Below are positions 15,050-22,039 of a DNA stretch of 37,244 bases, in pieces. A model generated the notes under the pieces. The model was not told the origin of the DNA, searched no databases, and saw only the letters and a list, made by a program, of their open reading frames with translations. The translations under genes were made by a program, and so were the position numbers. Positions within the stretch are counted from its first letter, which is position 1. Each line of letters begins with the position of its first letter. Origin of the DNA: Candidatus Gastranaerophilales bacterium (GTDB taxonomy: Bacteria > Cyanobacteriota > Vampirovibrionia > Gastranaerophilales > Gastranaerophilaceae); assembly GCA_944323365.1 (NCBI GenBank), contig CALUSG010000024.1, forward strand, positions 1 to 37,244, written 5' to 3'.

Positions 15050-16774
15050 ATGAAAAAATTCAAATTTAATTTAACAGAAGAAGAGTTAAAAAAACGAACA
15101 AGTAAAACATATTTAGTCACAAAAAAATTTTTAACGCCTGAATCTCCGGAATACTTAACATTAAAAGATGGTGATAAAAAAGCACTTATACACCTTGTAA
15201 AAGCTGCAAATATCATAGAAAAAATTAACATGCAGCTGGATTGCCATGACAATTTAGCATTTCAAGAATTTTTAAAAGTAGAAGTAAAAAAAGGCAATAA
15301 AATAGCGAAATTAACAAAAATTTTATTTGATGCACAAAAAGGAATGAACGCAGTTGATACAATGTCAACTAAAATAAATCTAGCAAAAGGTATAAAAGAA
15401 CTTCCGGGAAAAGGAGTTTATCCTAAGGATTTATCAAAAGAAGAATTTCATAAGATTTTAAAGGAAATGGTCGAACAAAATAAAATTGATGAAGTAAAAA
15501 AAATCTTAAATCAGCGTTCCTTTGTTGAAAGAAGCGGAAACCACCTTGTAGGTATAGACTATGTTGACAAATTCAGAGAAGAATTTGCTAAAATAGCGGA
15601 AGAACTGGAATTGGCTGCCGAAACCTCAACTAATGAAGATTTTAATGAATATTTAATATTACAAGCAAAAGCTCTCCGGACAGCCGATCCGACTTTTGAT
15701 GCTTTTGCAGACAAAAAATGGGCAAGTTTACAGGATACCCCGCTGGAATTTACAATTACAAGAGAAAACTATGAAGATGAAATGACTGGAACAATAATGG
15801 AAAATCCTGAGCTGCAAAAATTATTAGAACAACACGGGATTACACCAATTCCAAAAGATTTCCTGGGTGGTCGTGTAGGGATTGTAAACAAACAGGGCAC
15901 AGAAGCTTTAATGTCTATAAAAAAATATCTTCCTGAACTTGCTAAAAATATGCCATTCAATAATGAATATGAACAAAATATTTCTACAGAAAAAGATACA
16001 AAACAAACTATGGTAGATGTTGATATGGTACAAGCCGCTGGAGATGTCGGAGCCTATCGTGGTGGAATAACATTGGCTGAAAACTTACCGAACGATGACA
16101 AACCTTCTCTACAAATAGGAGGTGGCAGACGCAATGTTTATCATAGACAGATAAGATTTATCAGTGATAGGAAAAAGTTACAAAAACGATTAGATACGAT
16201 ACTAGATAAAGAACAACATCAATATTATTTAGATGAAGCTGATCACTGGTTTACTATAGGTCACGAAAATGCACATTCTTTAGGGCCTAAAAAAGCCTGC
16301 GAAAAACTCGGCAAATATAGAAATATTATTGAAGAAAATAAAGCTGATATGGCTTCTTTGGCTTTTGTAGATTTATTAACAGAACTTGGCATGTATACAG
16401 ACGAACAAAGGAAACAAATATTAGTAACCGTTATAACCGACAACTTTTTGAAATCAAAACCAAACCTCAGCCAGGCACATAGAGTAAGAACCGTAATGCA
16501 GAATAAGTATTTGGCTGACAGAGGTGCATATGAGATAATTGACGGTAAAATCCATGTAAATATAGATAAAGTAGTTCCGGCAGCTCAAGAAATGCTGTCT
16601 GAAATAATTAGAATTCAGATAGACGAAGATTTTAATAAAGCTGATAAATATGTAAAAGATAATTTTATATGGACTGATAATATGGAAATTATAGCCAAAA
16701 AGCTGCAAAAAGTAAGCAAATCACTTAATGGCAGACTTGAAACAAAACTAGCAGATAAACTGGCTAAGAAATAA
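15050..16774 (+). CDS. Putative zinc metallopeptidase (HEXXH...EExxAD, M49/DPP III-like)
   Basis: A 574-residue protein, counted from the ATG at 15050, which has an AAAGGAG site. The motif HENAH (H405, E406, H409) is a zinc-binding HEXXH. E428-E429 in EENKAD follow 18 residues later, in the position of the third ligand of gluzincins. The pattern HExxHxxGP...EExKAD resembles the dipeptidyl-peptidase III-like (M49) branch, though true M49 enzymes have an extra residue inside the motif. An N-terminal helical region of about 300 residues has no family I recognise. No signal peptide is seen, so it is cytoplasmic. Its end overlaps the convergent folE2 by 11 bp. Confidence 0.7.
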   Translation: MKKFKFNLTEEELKKRTSKTYLVTKKFLTPESPEYLTLKDGDKKALIHLVKAANIIEKINMQLDCHDNLAFQEFLKVEVKKGNKIAKLTKILFDAQKGMNAVDTMSTKINLAKGIKELPGKGVYPKDLSKEEFHKILKEMVEQNKIDEVKKILNQRSFVERSGNHLVGIDYVDKFREEFAKIAEELELAAETSTNEDFNEYLILQAKALRTADPTFDAFADKKWASLQDTPLEFTITRENYEDEMTGTIMENPELQKLLEQHGITPIPKDFLGGRVGIVNKQGTEALMSIKKYLPELAKNMPFNNEYEQNISTEKDTKQTMVDVDMVQAAGDVGAYRGGITLAENLPNDDKPSLQIGGGRRNVYHRQIRFISDRKKLQKRLDTILDKEQHQYYLDEADHWFTIGHENAHSLGPKKACEKLGKYRNIIEENKADMASLAFVDLLTELGMYTDEQRKQILVTVITDNFLKSKPNLSQAHRVRTVMQNKYLADRGAYEIIDGKIHVNIDKVVPAAQEMLSEIIRIQIDEDFNKADKYVKDNFIWTDNMEIIAKKLQKVSKSLNGRLETKLADKLAKK

Positions 16775-17549
16775 CTTCCTCTTTTTGATATGCCCAAGCA
16801 GAATGATTGTGAATACTTTCAAAAGCCTCGCATTCAACTTCAAATTCTTTAACTACAGGATGTTTACGTAATTTTACTACAACATCTCTTAAAACATCCT
16901 CTACAAACTTGGGATTCTCCCAAGCTTTTTCCGTAACATATTTTTCATCCTTACGTTTTAATAACGGATAAACAGGACAAGAAGAACAGCTTTCAATAAG
17001 TTCAATTAAATCTTCAAGCCATATATGCTCATTTTCATCATAAGAAACTTTAACCGAAATATATGCCCTTTGATTATGTGCACCATTATCAGATATCTCT
17101 TTAGAACAAGGACAAAGTGTGGTTACGGGAACAACCGCACCTAAAATAAATTTGTAATCATCATCAATTATTTTTCCCTCAAATGAGCACTCATAACTCA
17201 TCGGAGCAACAAATCCCGTGACCGGTGAGGATTTATCAATAAAATATTTAAACTTAAATTCTAGTTCACCACTTTTTGCATGTAATTTTTTAATAATTTT
17301 TTCAAGACATCCTTTTATATCAACGCCCAATAAATTTTTTGTTTTCCATTCGCTTAAAACTTCAACAAAACGTGACATGTGCGTTCCCTTGTATTTCTGC
17401 GGTAAAGAAACACTAACCCTGGCTTTTGCACAAACTATTTGATTTGAATTATTTTTTCTCTGAATAATTAAAGGTAATTCAAGATGCTTGATTCCAACTT
17501 TTTGTATATCAACATTTCTATTATCTTCTAAATTTTGGATATCTTTCAT
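16764..17549 (-). CDS. folE2: GTP cyclohydrolase FolE2 (type IB)
   Basis: A 261-residue enzyme that makes 7,8-dihydroneopterin triphosphate from GTP, the first step of folate synthesis. It belongs to the FolE2 family, which can work without zinc. The signature VTTLCPCSKEISDNGAHNQR contains the metal-site Cys and the family's catalytic region, and SCSSCPVYPLLKRKDEK follows. The ATG at 17549 has no ribosome-binding site but stands exactly six bases after a perfect TATAAT, so a leaderless mRNA is predicted. No other folate genes are nearby. Confidence 0.92.
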   Translation of the reverse strand: MKDIQNLEDNRNVDIQKVGIKHLELPLIIQRKNNSNQIVCAKARVSVSLPQKYKGTHMSRFVEVLSEWKTKNLLGVDIKGCLEKIIKKLHAKSGELEFKFKYFIDKSSPVTGFVAPMSYECSFEGKIIDDDYKFILGAVVPVTTLCPCSKEISDNGAHNQRAYISVKVSYDENEHIWLEDLIELIESCSSCPVYPLLKRKDEKYVTEKAWENPKFVEDVLRDVVVKLRKHPVVKEFEVECEAFESIHNHSAWAYQKEEVIS

Positions 17550-17555
17550 AAACTG

Positions 17556-17583
17556 ATTATAACAAAAAAAAAATTACCGTGAA
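17556..17583 (-). promoter_or_regulatory. Promoter of folE2, predicted leaderless
   Basis: On the minus strand, TATAAT (17561-17556) is followed by six bases (CAGTTT) and the ATG. A possible -35 box, TTCACG (17583-17578), stands 16 bp upstream across a ten-T tract. Confidence 0.55.
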
Positions 17584-17612
17584 TAAAGAATATTGTTGCT
17601 GATTAATATAAG

Positions 17613-17643
17613 TAAAAAAAAAGACCTTGTGATATTCAAGGCC
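17613..17643 (-). terminator. Terminator downstream of the thioredoxin-like gene
   Basis: On the minus strand, GGCCTTG and CAAGGTC form a 7-bp stem around AATATCA, followed by nine T's. It lies about 100 bp after the thioredoxin-like stop codon. A second small hairpin (CTTTATA/TATAAAG, 17669-17686) stands between. Confidence 0.7.
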
Positions 17644-17743
17644 TATCCGTTTAAATAAGAAGAGAGAGCTTTATATTATTATAAAGTCCCAGTTCTTATA
17701 AAAATTGCTATTTTTTACTAATAATTTTTACATAAATTAACAA

Positions 17744-18214
17744 TTAATTTACAGGTACCAAATCAAGTAAGCCTCTAATACGTAAATATCTGTCTAATTC
17801 TATTCTTAACTTTTTCAAATCAGTATAAATAGCATTATTCAGCAAAACTCTATTATCATATTTAGGGTCTATTATATATAAAGTAGGAAATCCGGTTAAT
17901 GCAACATCTTCTATTAACGTTTTATTCGCCGGATCTTCAGCATTCAACATAACTACATTATACTGGTCTTTATAAATATTGCTGATAGTTTTGTATTTTG
18001 GCATAAATTTTAAACAATATCCACACCAGTCTACATAAAATAAGGCCAACATAGGTTTTCTTGATTGAATTGCCTCTTCATATGTAATTCCAATCTTATA
18101 ATCTGACGGTTTGTGTTTCTGTTCTAATGAATTGTTTGTCAAAGCATACGTTATTACAGATGTAAATCCTATCGCTAAAATTATTCCCAAAGTAATTATT
18201 ATTTTCTTTTTCAT
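17744..18214 (-). CDS. Membrane-anchored thioredoxin-like protein
   Basis: A 156-residue thioredoxin-fold protein. An N-terminal hydrophobic segment (about 4-25) should act as an uncleaved anchor or signal, placing the catalytic domain outside the cytoplasmic membrane. The redox motif is WCGYC (63-67) and the cis-proline is P110 in GFPTLYI. It probably reduces or exchanges disulfides in envelope proteins. The exact partner is unknown. It is a single gene, divergent from the sigma factor. Confidence 0.85.
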   Translation of the reverse strand: MKKKIIITLGIILAIGFTSVITYALTNNSLEQKHKPSDYKIGITYEEAIQSRKPMLALFYVDWCGYCLKFMPKYKTISNIYKDQYNVVMLNAEDPANKTLIEDVALTGFPTLYIIDPKYDNRVLLNNAIYTDLKKLRIELDRYLRIRGLLDLVPVN

Positions 18215-18322
18215 TTTCCCTTCTCCCTATAAATATATTACAACAAAAAATACTGATTTAAAATCATTTTTCAAGATTTTATTGTTATGTGAATTTACAT
18301 TTCTTAATATTCTTGTTATGAA

Positions 18323-18357
18323 AAGTATATATTGTGGTATATACTTTGTATATACTT
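18323..18357. promoter_or_regulatory. Inverted and direct AAGTATATAC repeats upstream of the sigma gene
   Basis: AAGTATATA (18323-18331) faces GTATATACTT (18337-18346), and a second direct copy lies at 18348-18357, with an 11-bp period. The cluster sits in the 196-bp gap between the thioredoxin-like gene and the sigma factor, 54-88 bp before its ATG. It is a likely regulator-binding site, although AT-rich promoter boxes overlap it. Confidence 0.45.
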
Positions 18358-18410
18358 ATTTGTTAAAAAGTTATTGTATAAGATGGTTTAAAGCAGAAAA
18401 GGAGTTTAAG

Positions 18411-19319
18411 ATGAAAAAAAATTCGCCTATTAAATTGAAGAGGACGACAAAATTTTCAAATCCGGCAAAAGATGCCGTATTGAAAGCGGAAAATGATAGT
18501 GTACTATCAAATTATTTAAGAGAAATAGCACAATATCCATCACTAAACAGTAAAGAAGAAAGAGAGATAGCAAAAAGAGCAAAAGAAGGCGATACTGAGG
18601 CCAAAAAGGAACTTATAAGAGCAAATTTAAAATTAGTAATAACCATTGCCAAAAAAGCAATACACGCTTCAAATTTACCGTTGGTAGATTTAATTCAGGA
18701 GGGTAATTTAGGATTAATGATAGCAGCGGAAAAATTTAACTATAAATTAGGGTATAAATTTGCAACATATGCAAGCTGGTGGATTAAACAATCTATGTTT
18801 AAAGCAATATCCGAACAATCACACTGCATGAAAATTCCGGTATATATTCAAGAAACATTATCAAAATTTTCAAAGATAAAATCTGAAATGGAGAAAAACA
18901 CAAATACTCAGGTTAAAACAGAAGATGTTGCAAAAAAAATGAATATATCAGCTGACAAAATTGATACATTTTTATCAGCCTATACAAAAACCATATCAAT
19001 AGAAAGCGGCCTTGAAAAGGCAGACGGAAAAGAGTTAAACGTAGCCGATATACTAGCTGATGAAAAAGGACAAGTTTCAGAAAATGCTGAATACGAAAAT
19101 CTAAAATCAGATATAGCAATGGTAATATCAACTCTAAAAGACAGAGAAAGAGAAGTAGTAACAATGCGATTTGGGCTTGGAAATACAGCAAGGAGAACAT
19201 TAGAAGAAATCGGCAATATTTATGGTGTAACAAAAGAGTGCATAAGACAAACTGAATTGAGAGCTTTAAAGAAAATGAAAATTACAGGACAAGAAATATT
19301 ATCCGGATATATTGGATAA
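18411..19319 (+). CDS. Sigma-70 family RNA polymerase sigma factor (group 2-like)
   Basis: A 302-residue sigma factor. Region 1.2 is near residues 25-55 (SNYLREIAQYPSLNSKEE). Region 2 contains ANLKLVITIAKKA and DLIQEGNLGLMIAAEKF, and YKFATYASWWIKQSMFKAI covers regions 2.3-2.4. Region 3 begins MKIPVYIQE, and region 4 is LKDREREVVTMRFGLG with the helix-turn-helix EIGNIYGVTKECIRQTE. It lacks region 1.1 and differs at places that are near-invariant in primary sigma factors (IKQSMFKAI for IRQAITRAI), so it is probably an alternative group 2 sigma. The ATG at 18411 follows AAAAGGAG. The frame is open further upstream, but that part overlaps the divergent thioredoxin-like gene and looks non-coding. 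Confidence 0.9.
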   Translation: MKKNSPIKLKRTTKFSNPAKDAVLKAENDSVLSNYLREIAQYPSLNSKEEREIAKRAKEGDTEAKKELIRANLKLVITIAKKAIHASNLPLVDLIQEGNLGLMIAAEKFNYKLGYKFATYASWWIKQSMFKAISEQSHCMKIPVYIQETLSKFSKIKSEMEKNTNTQVKTEDVAKKMNISADKIDTFLSAYTKTISIESGLEKADGKELNVADILADEKGQVSENAEYENLKSDIAMVISTLKDREREVVTMRFGLGNTARRTLEEIGNIYGVTKECIRQTELRALKKMKITGQEILSGYIG

Positions 19320-19326
19320 AACTTCT

Positions 19327-19352
19327 AAAATCGCCTTTAGGCGATTTTTTAT
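19327..19352 (+). terminator. Terminator of the sigma factor gene
   Basis: AAAATCGCC (19327-19335) pairs with GGCGATTTT (19340-19348) around TTTA and runs into T's, eight bases after the stop codon. Confidence 0.85.
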
Positions 19353-19369
19353 TTACTTCAAATGATTGG

Positions 19370-19397
19370 TTTACATATTGAGAAAAAACATTATTAT
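19370..19397 (+). promoter_or_regulatory. Promoter of the secreted 19404 gene, predicted leaderless
   Basis: TTTACA (19370-19375), a 16-bp spacer and TATTAT (19392-19397). The ATG at 19404 is exactly six bases after the -10 box, and no ribosome-binding site is present. The in-frame ATG at 19362 lies before the -35 box and cannot be used from this promoter. Confidence 0.5.
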
Positions 19398-19403
19398 AAA
19401 GAT

Positions 19404-19937
19404 ATGAAACAAATTATTGTAATAATTTTTGCACTTATATTTTTTTGCGGCACAGCTTCTTTTGCTGAAGGCGACATATGGGATTACTTTGGAGATCAAA
19501 ATGTATATGGACAAAAGGCCGTATCTGATGAAGAATTTGATAAGGCTCTTGAAAGCAAGCAAAAGAAAAAACGTAAGAATAAAAATATACCAAAAGGTGA
19601 AGAATTTCACCAAAGCAATGAAACACAATTTATTAACGAAACTGAAGAAGATTTACCGATATTATGTGTACCTGCGGGTTTAATAATTTCTGACTCAAAA
19701 ATTCTACCACCCGGACACTATCAAGTAATAGGCGAAAAAAAAGATGGTAAACCTATACTAAAATTTTATCAGGCACACTATTTGATGGGAGAGATTCCTG
19801 CAATAGAAACAAAAGATGATTTTGCCCAGCCTGATGTTCATTTTGTAAAATTATTAAATAACGGTGACAAACAAGTAAAAATAATATTTGGCTCGCTTGA
19901 TTTTAATGCATACAGAATAATTAATATCGCTGAATAA
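19404..19937 (+). CDS. Secreted protein of unknown function
   Basis: A 177-residue protein starting MKQIIVIIFALIFFCG. It has a signal peptide with likely cleavage after ASFA (about residue 21). The mature part has a lysine-rich low-complexity stretch (KQKKKRKNKN), then a region with short beta-like segments (LPILCVPAGLIISDSKILPPGHYQVIG). I do not recognise a family. The start at 19404 is preferred over the in-frame ATG at 19362 because it places the signal peptide at the N-terminus and fits the promoter. It is followed by deoB, which has its own -10 element. Confidence 0.65.
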   Translation: MKQIIVIIFALIFFCGTASFAEGDIWDYFGDQNVYGQKAVSDEEFDKALESKQKKKRKNKNIPKGEEFHQSNETQFINETEEDLPILCVPAGLIISDSKILPPGHYQVIGEKKDGKPILKFYQAHYLMGEIPAIETKDDFAQPDVHFVKLLNNGDKQVKIIFGSLDFNAYRIINIAE

Positions 19938-19942
19938 TTTTA

Positions 19943-19951
19943 TGATATAAT
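19943..19951 (+). promoter_or_regulatory. Extended -10 promoter of deoB
   Basis: TG-A-TATAAT (19943-19951) stands 15 bp before the deoB ATG, with AAAGGGG as the ribosome-binding site. Confidence 0.5.
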
Positions 19952-19966
19952 AAAAAAGGGGTAAAT

Positions 19967-21136
19967 ATGAAAAGAGCGATAATAATAGTAATTGATTCAA
20001 TGGGAATAGGAGCAATGCAGGATTGCAGTGAGTTTAACGACATTCCCGAATGTAACACATTAAAAAACGTTTGCAAATTTAATAATGGTCTAAACTTGCC
20101 AACTATGAGCAAAATGGGATTAGGGAATATCGATGACTATGAAGGTATAGAAAAGACCCAAACACCTATTGCTCAATATGGAACAATGGTAGAAAAATCA
20201 AAAGGGAAAGACACGACAACCGGGCATTGGGAAATAGCCGGTTATATTTCTGAGAAACCATTTGCAACATTTCCTGAAGGATTTCCTGATGAATTAGTTG
20301 AAAAATTTATAAAAGAAACCGGGTGTGGCGGAATTTTAGCAAATATTCCTGCAAGCGGAACAGTAATAATTGAACAACTAAACGAAGAACACCAAAAAAC
20401 AAAATTTCCAATAGTATATACCTCCGCAGATAGTGTTTTTCAAATTGCAGTTGATACAGATATAATTCCTCTAGAGACCCTTTACAAATGGTGCACTATT
20501 GCCCGCAGACTACTTGATGAGGGTAATTATAACGTATCAAGAGTTATCGCAAGACCATACAAAGTTATTAACGGTAAACCAACAAGAATATCAAAAGATA
20601 GAAGAGATTACTCAATGGCTCCGCCTCATACTTTACTTGATGATATAAAAAATAAAGGCGGTAAAGTTATCGGCATTGGTAAAATTGAAGATATTTTTGC
20701 AAAAAAAGGTATTACCCATGCTGTTCATACCGGAACAAATAAAGAAGGTCTTGAACTTACAATTAAAGCTATAAAAAATGAACTTGATTTAAATAAAATA
20801 GCCTATGAAAATAAAAACTACGGTGAACCTACCCTAATTTTTACAAATCTTGTGGATACAGATATGCTTTTTGGACACAGAAATGATGCCGTAGGATACG
20901 GAAAAGCAATTGAAGAAATAGACAATTACTTAAGTATCATTTTAGGTGAATTAAGCGATGATGATTTATTGATAATCACTGCTGATCACGGATGTGATCC
21001 AACCGTTCCCGGAACTGACCATACTAGAGAGAAAGTTCCTGTTCTTATTTATAACAAAACAATCAATGGCAAAGATCTAGGGGTTTTAGATGGATTTGAC
21101 CATGTGGCTAAATTTATAAAAGACTGGATATTTTAA
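19967..21136 (+). CDS. deoB: Phosphopentomutase
   Basis: A 389-residue alkaline-phosphatase-fold mutase that moves the phosphate between C1 and C5 of ribose or deoxyribose, linking nucleoside salvage with the pentose-phosphate pathway. The metal and catalytic motifs fit DeoB: IDSMGIGAM near the start, GKDTTTGHWE (the region of the active Thr), DTDMLFGHRND, and TADHGCDP followed by TDHTREKVPVL near the end. Length is normal. Other nucleoside catabolic genes (deoC, phosphorylases) are not in the window. Confidence 0.96.
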   Translation: MKRAIIIVIDSMGIGAMQDCSEFNDIPECNTLKNVCKFNNGLNLPTMSKMGLGNIDDYEGIEKTQTPIAQYGTMVEKSKGKDTTTGHWEIAGYISEKPFATFPEGFPDELVEKFIKETGCGGILANIPASGTVIIEQLNEEHQKTKFPIVYTSADSVFQIAVDTDIIPLETLYKWCTIARRLLDEGNYNVSRVIARPYKVINGKPTRISKDRRDYSMAPPHTLLDDIKNKGGKVIGIGKIEDIFAKKGITHAVHTGTNKEGLELTIKAIKNELDLNKIAYENKNYGEPTLIFTNLVDTDMLFGHRNDAVGYGKAIEEIDNYLSIILGELSDDDLLIITADHGCDPTVPGTDHTREKVPVLIYNKTINGKDLGVLDGFDHVAKFIKDWIF

Positions 21137-21153
21137 TTTTTTTGTTTTATAAT
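21125..21153 (+). promoter_or_regulatory. Promoter of the ferredoxin gene
   Basis: TGGATA (21125-21130), a 17-bp spacer and a perfect TATAAT (21148-21153). The -35 box lies inside the last codons of deoB. The predicted start is near 21160, at the edge of an inverted repeat. Confidence 0.6.
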
Positions 21154-21159
21154 AAATAC

Positions 21160-21183
21160 GTGAAAGAAATTTCACAAGTGAAA
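21160..21183 (+). promoter_or_regulatory. Dyad repeats in the ferredoxin leader
   Basis: GTGAAA-GAAA-TTTCAC-AA-GTGAAA contains two overlapping inverted repeats. The first can form an RNA hairpin with a GAAA tetraloop. The second (TTTCACAAGTGAAA, 21170-21183) is a 14-bp palindrome with a two-base centre. Its place at the transcription start suggests an operator or an mRNA-stabilising hairpin. Confidence 0.45.
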
Positions 21184-21204
21184 TATAAATAAGGAGAAAA
21201 CAAA

Positions 21205-21381
21205 ATGACAGTAAAAATTAATGATGGATGCATTGGATGCGGTGCTTGCGAATCAATTTGTGATGCAGTATTCAAAGTAGAAGACGTTGCAACAGTTAAT
21301 CAATCTGCAGTTGCTGATAACATGGATTGTGTAAAAGAAGCTGCTGATTCTTGCCCTGTTGGCGTTATCGAAATCGAATAG
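21205..21381 (+). CDS. [4Fe-4S] ferredoxin
   Basis: A 58-residue ferredoxin, a small electron carrier for fermentative and other redox enzymes. The cluster ligands are C9, C12 and C15 in CIGCGAC and C50 in SCPVGVIEIE. Two further cysteines, C19 and C42, lie where the single-cluster ferredoxin of Thermotoga maritima has a disulfide. Only one cluster is predicted, because the second motif is reduced to one Cys. AAGGAG precedes the ATG. It is monocistronic, with its own promoter and terminator. Confidence 0.95.
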   Translation: MTVKINDGCIGCGACESICDAVFKVEDVATVNQSAVADNMDCVKEAADSCPVGVIEIE

Positions 21382-21400
21382 TTTCAAAATAAAATAAGGG

Positions 21401-21428
21401 AAAGGCCCTTAAAAAAGGGTCTTTTTTT
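21401..21428 (+). terminator. Terminator of the ferredoxin gene
   Basis: AAAGGCCC (21401-21408) pairs with GGGTCTTT (21417-21424) around an 8-base loop and ends in seven T's. Confidence 0.82.
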
Positions 21429-21429
21429 A

Positions 21430-21918
21430 TTATAAAAATTTTATAATATTTGCTCCTGTTTCTTTTACTAAAACCCTGAAATCTTTTATGTCAAAATAAT
21501 CAGTAAATTTACCTAATCCAATTAATAATCTACGTGTACCATCCTGGAAAATTCTAAATATTTCATTATGTTTTCCACATTGAAAAACTTCTGCAAGAAA
21601 AGTATTATTACCATAGTTTTTACTAAAAGTAACAGCCCCAAAAGGTTTATTATTTTTGTAAATAAGCCTTTGTACTCCGCTATAACCGTATTTTACATAT
21701 TCATCTTCTGCAGTCTGATAATTTGCATACTTTCTAATATATTCTCCTGAAAATACGCCTTTTTTATTTATTACCGGTAAATCATCACGAGGCGAAACTT
21801 TAATAAAATTAGGTCGTTTCTGAATCAACTTTTGCTTGATTTCAGGGCTGACATCTAAATTATAGCCATATTTCGCAATTTCATATGCATCTTTTACTAA
21901 ATTTATTTCCATGTGCAT
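21430..21918 (-). CDS. Hypothetical protein
   Basis: A protein of about 162 residues that I cannot assign. It starts MHMEINLVKDAYEIAKYG; a second ATG lies two codons later, and both have only a weak GGA upstream. The frame is open 18 codons further upstream to a TTG, but that part is a hydrophobic AT-rich translation without a ribosome-binding site. The protein is mixed charged with aromatic-rich strands (YKNNKPFGAVTFSKNYG, VFQCGKHNEIFRIFQDG) and has no signal peptide or membrane helix. The C-terminus ETGANIIKFL is hydrophobic. It lies downstream of the pckA terminator and so should be expressed separately. Confidence 0.6.
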   Translation of the reverse strand: MHMEINLVKDAYEIAKYGYNLDVSPEIKQKLIQKRPNFIKVSPRDDLPVINKKGVFSGEYIRKYANYQTAEDEYVKYGYSGVQRLIYKNNKPFGAVTFSKNYGNNTFLAEVFQCGKHNEIFRIFQDGTRRLLIGLGKFTDYFDIKDFRVLVKETGANIIKFL

Positions 21919-21992
21919 TTTTCCAATGGTAATATAAAATCTGAAAACAAAAAATTTAATATAAACCAACAAAAAATTTACAAAAAGTAATA

Positions 21993-22018
21993 TAAAAGAG
22001 GCGTTTAAACGCCTCTTT
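21993..22018 (-). terminator. Terminator of pckA
   Basis: AAAGAGGCGT (21995-22004) and ACGCCTCTTT (22009-22018) form a perfect 10-bp stem with a TTAA loop. On the minus strand it is followed by TTTTATATTACTTTTT. Confidence 0.8.
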
Positions 22019-22039
22019 ATACAATAAATATATCAAATA

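Noticed and set aside
18111-18410. Upstream extension of the sigma factor frame by 100 codons
   Set aside because: It overlaps the divergent thioredoxin-like gene and the repeat cluster, reads as AT-rich nonsense, and a good ribosome-binding site stands before the ATG at 18411.
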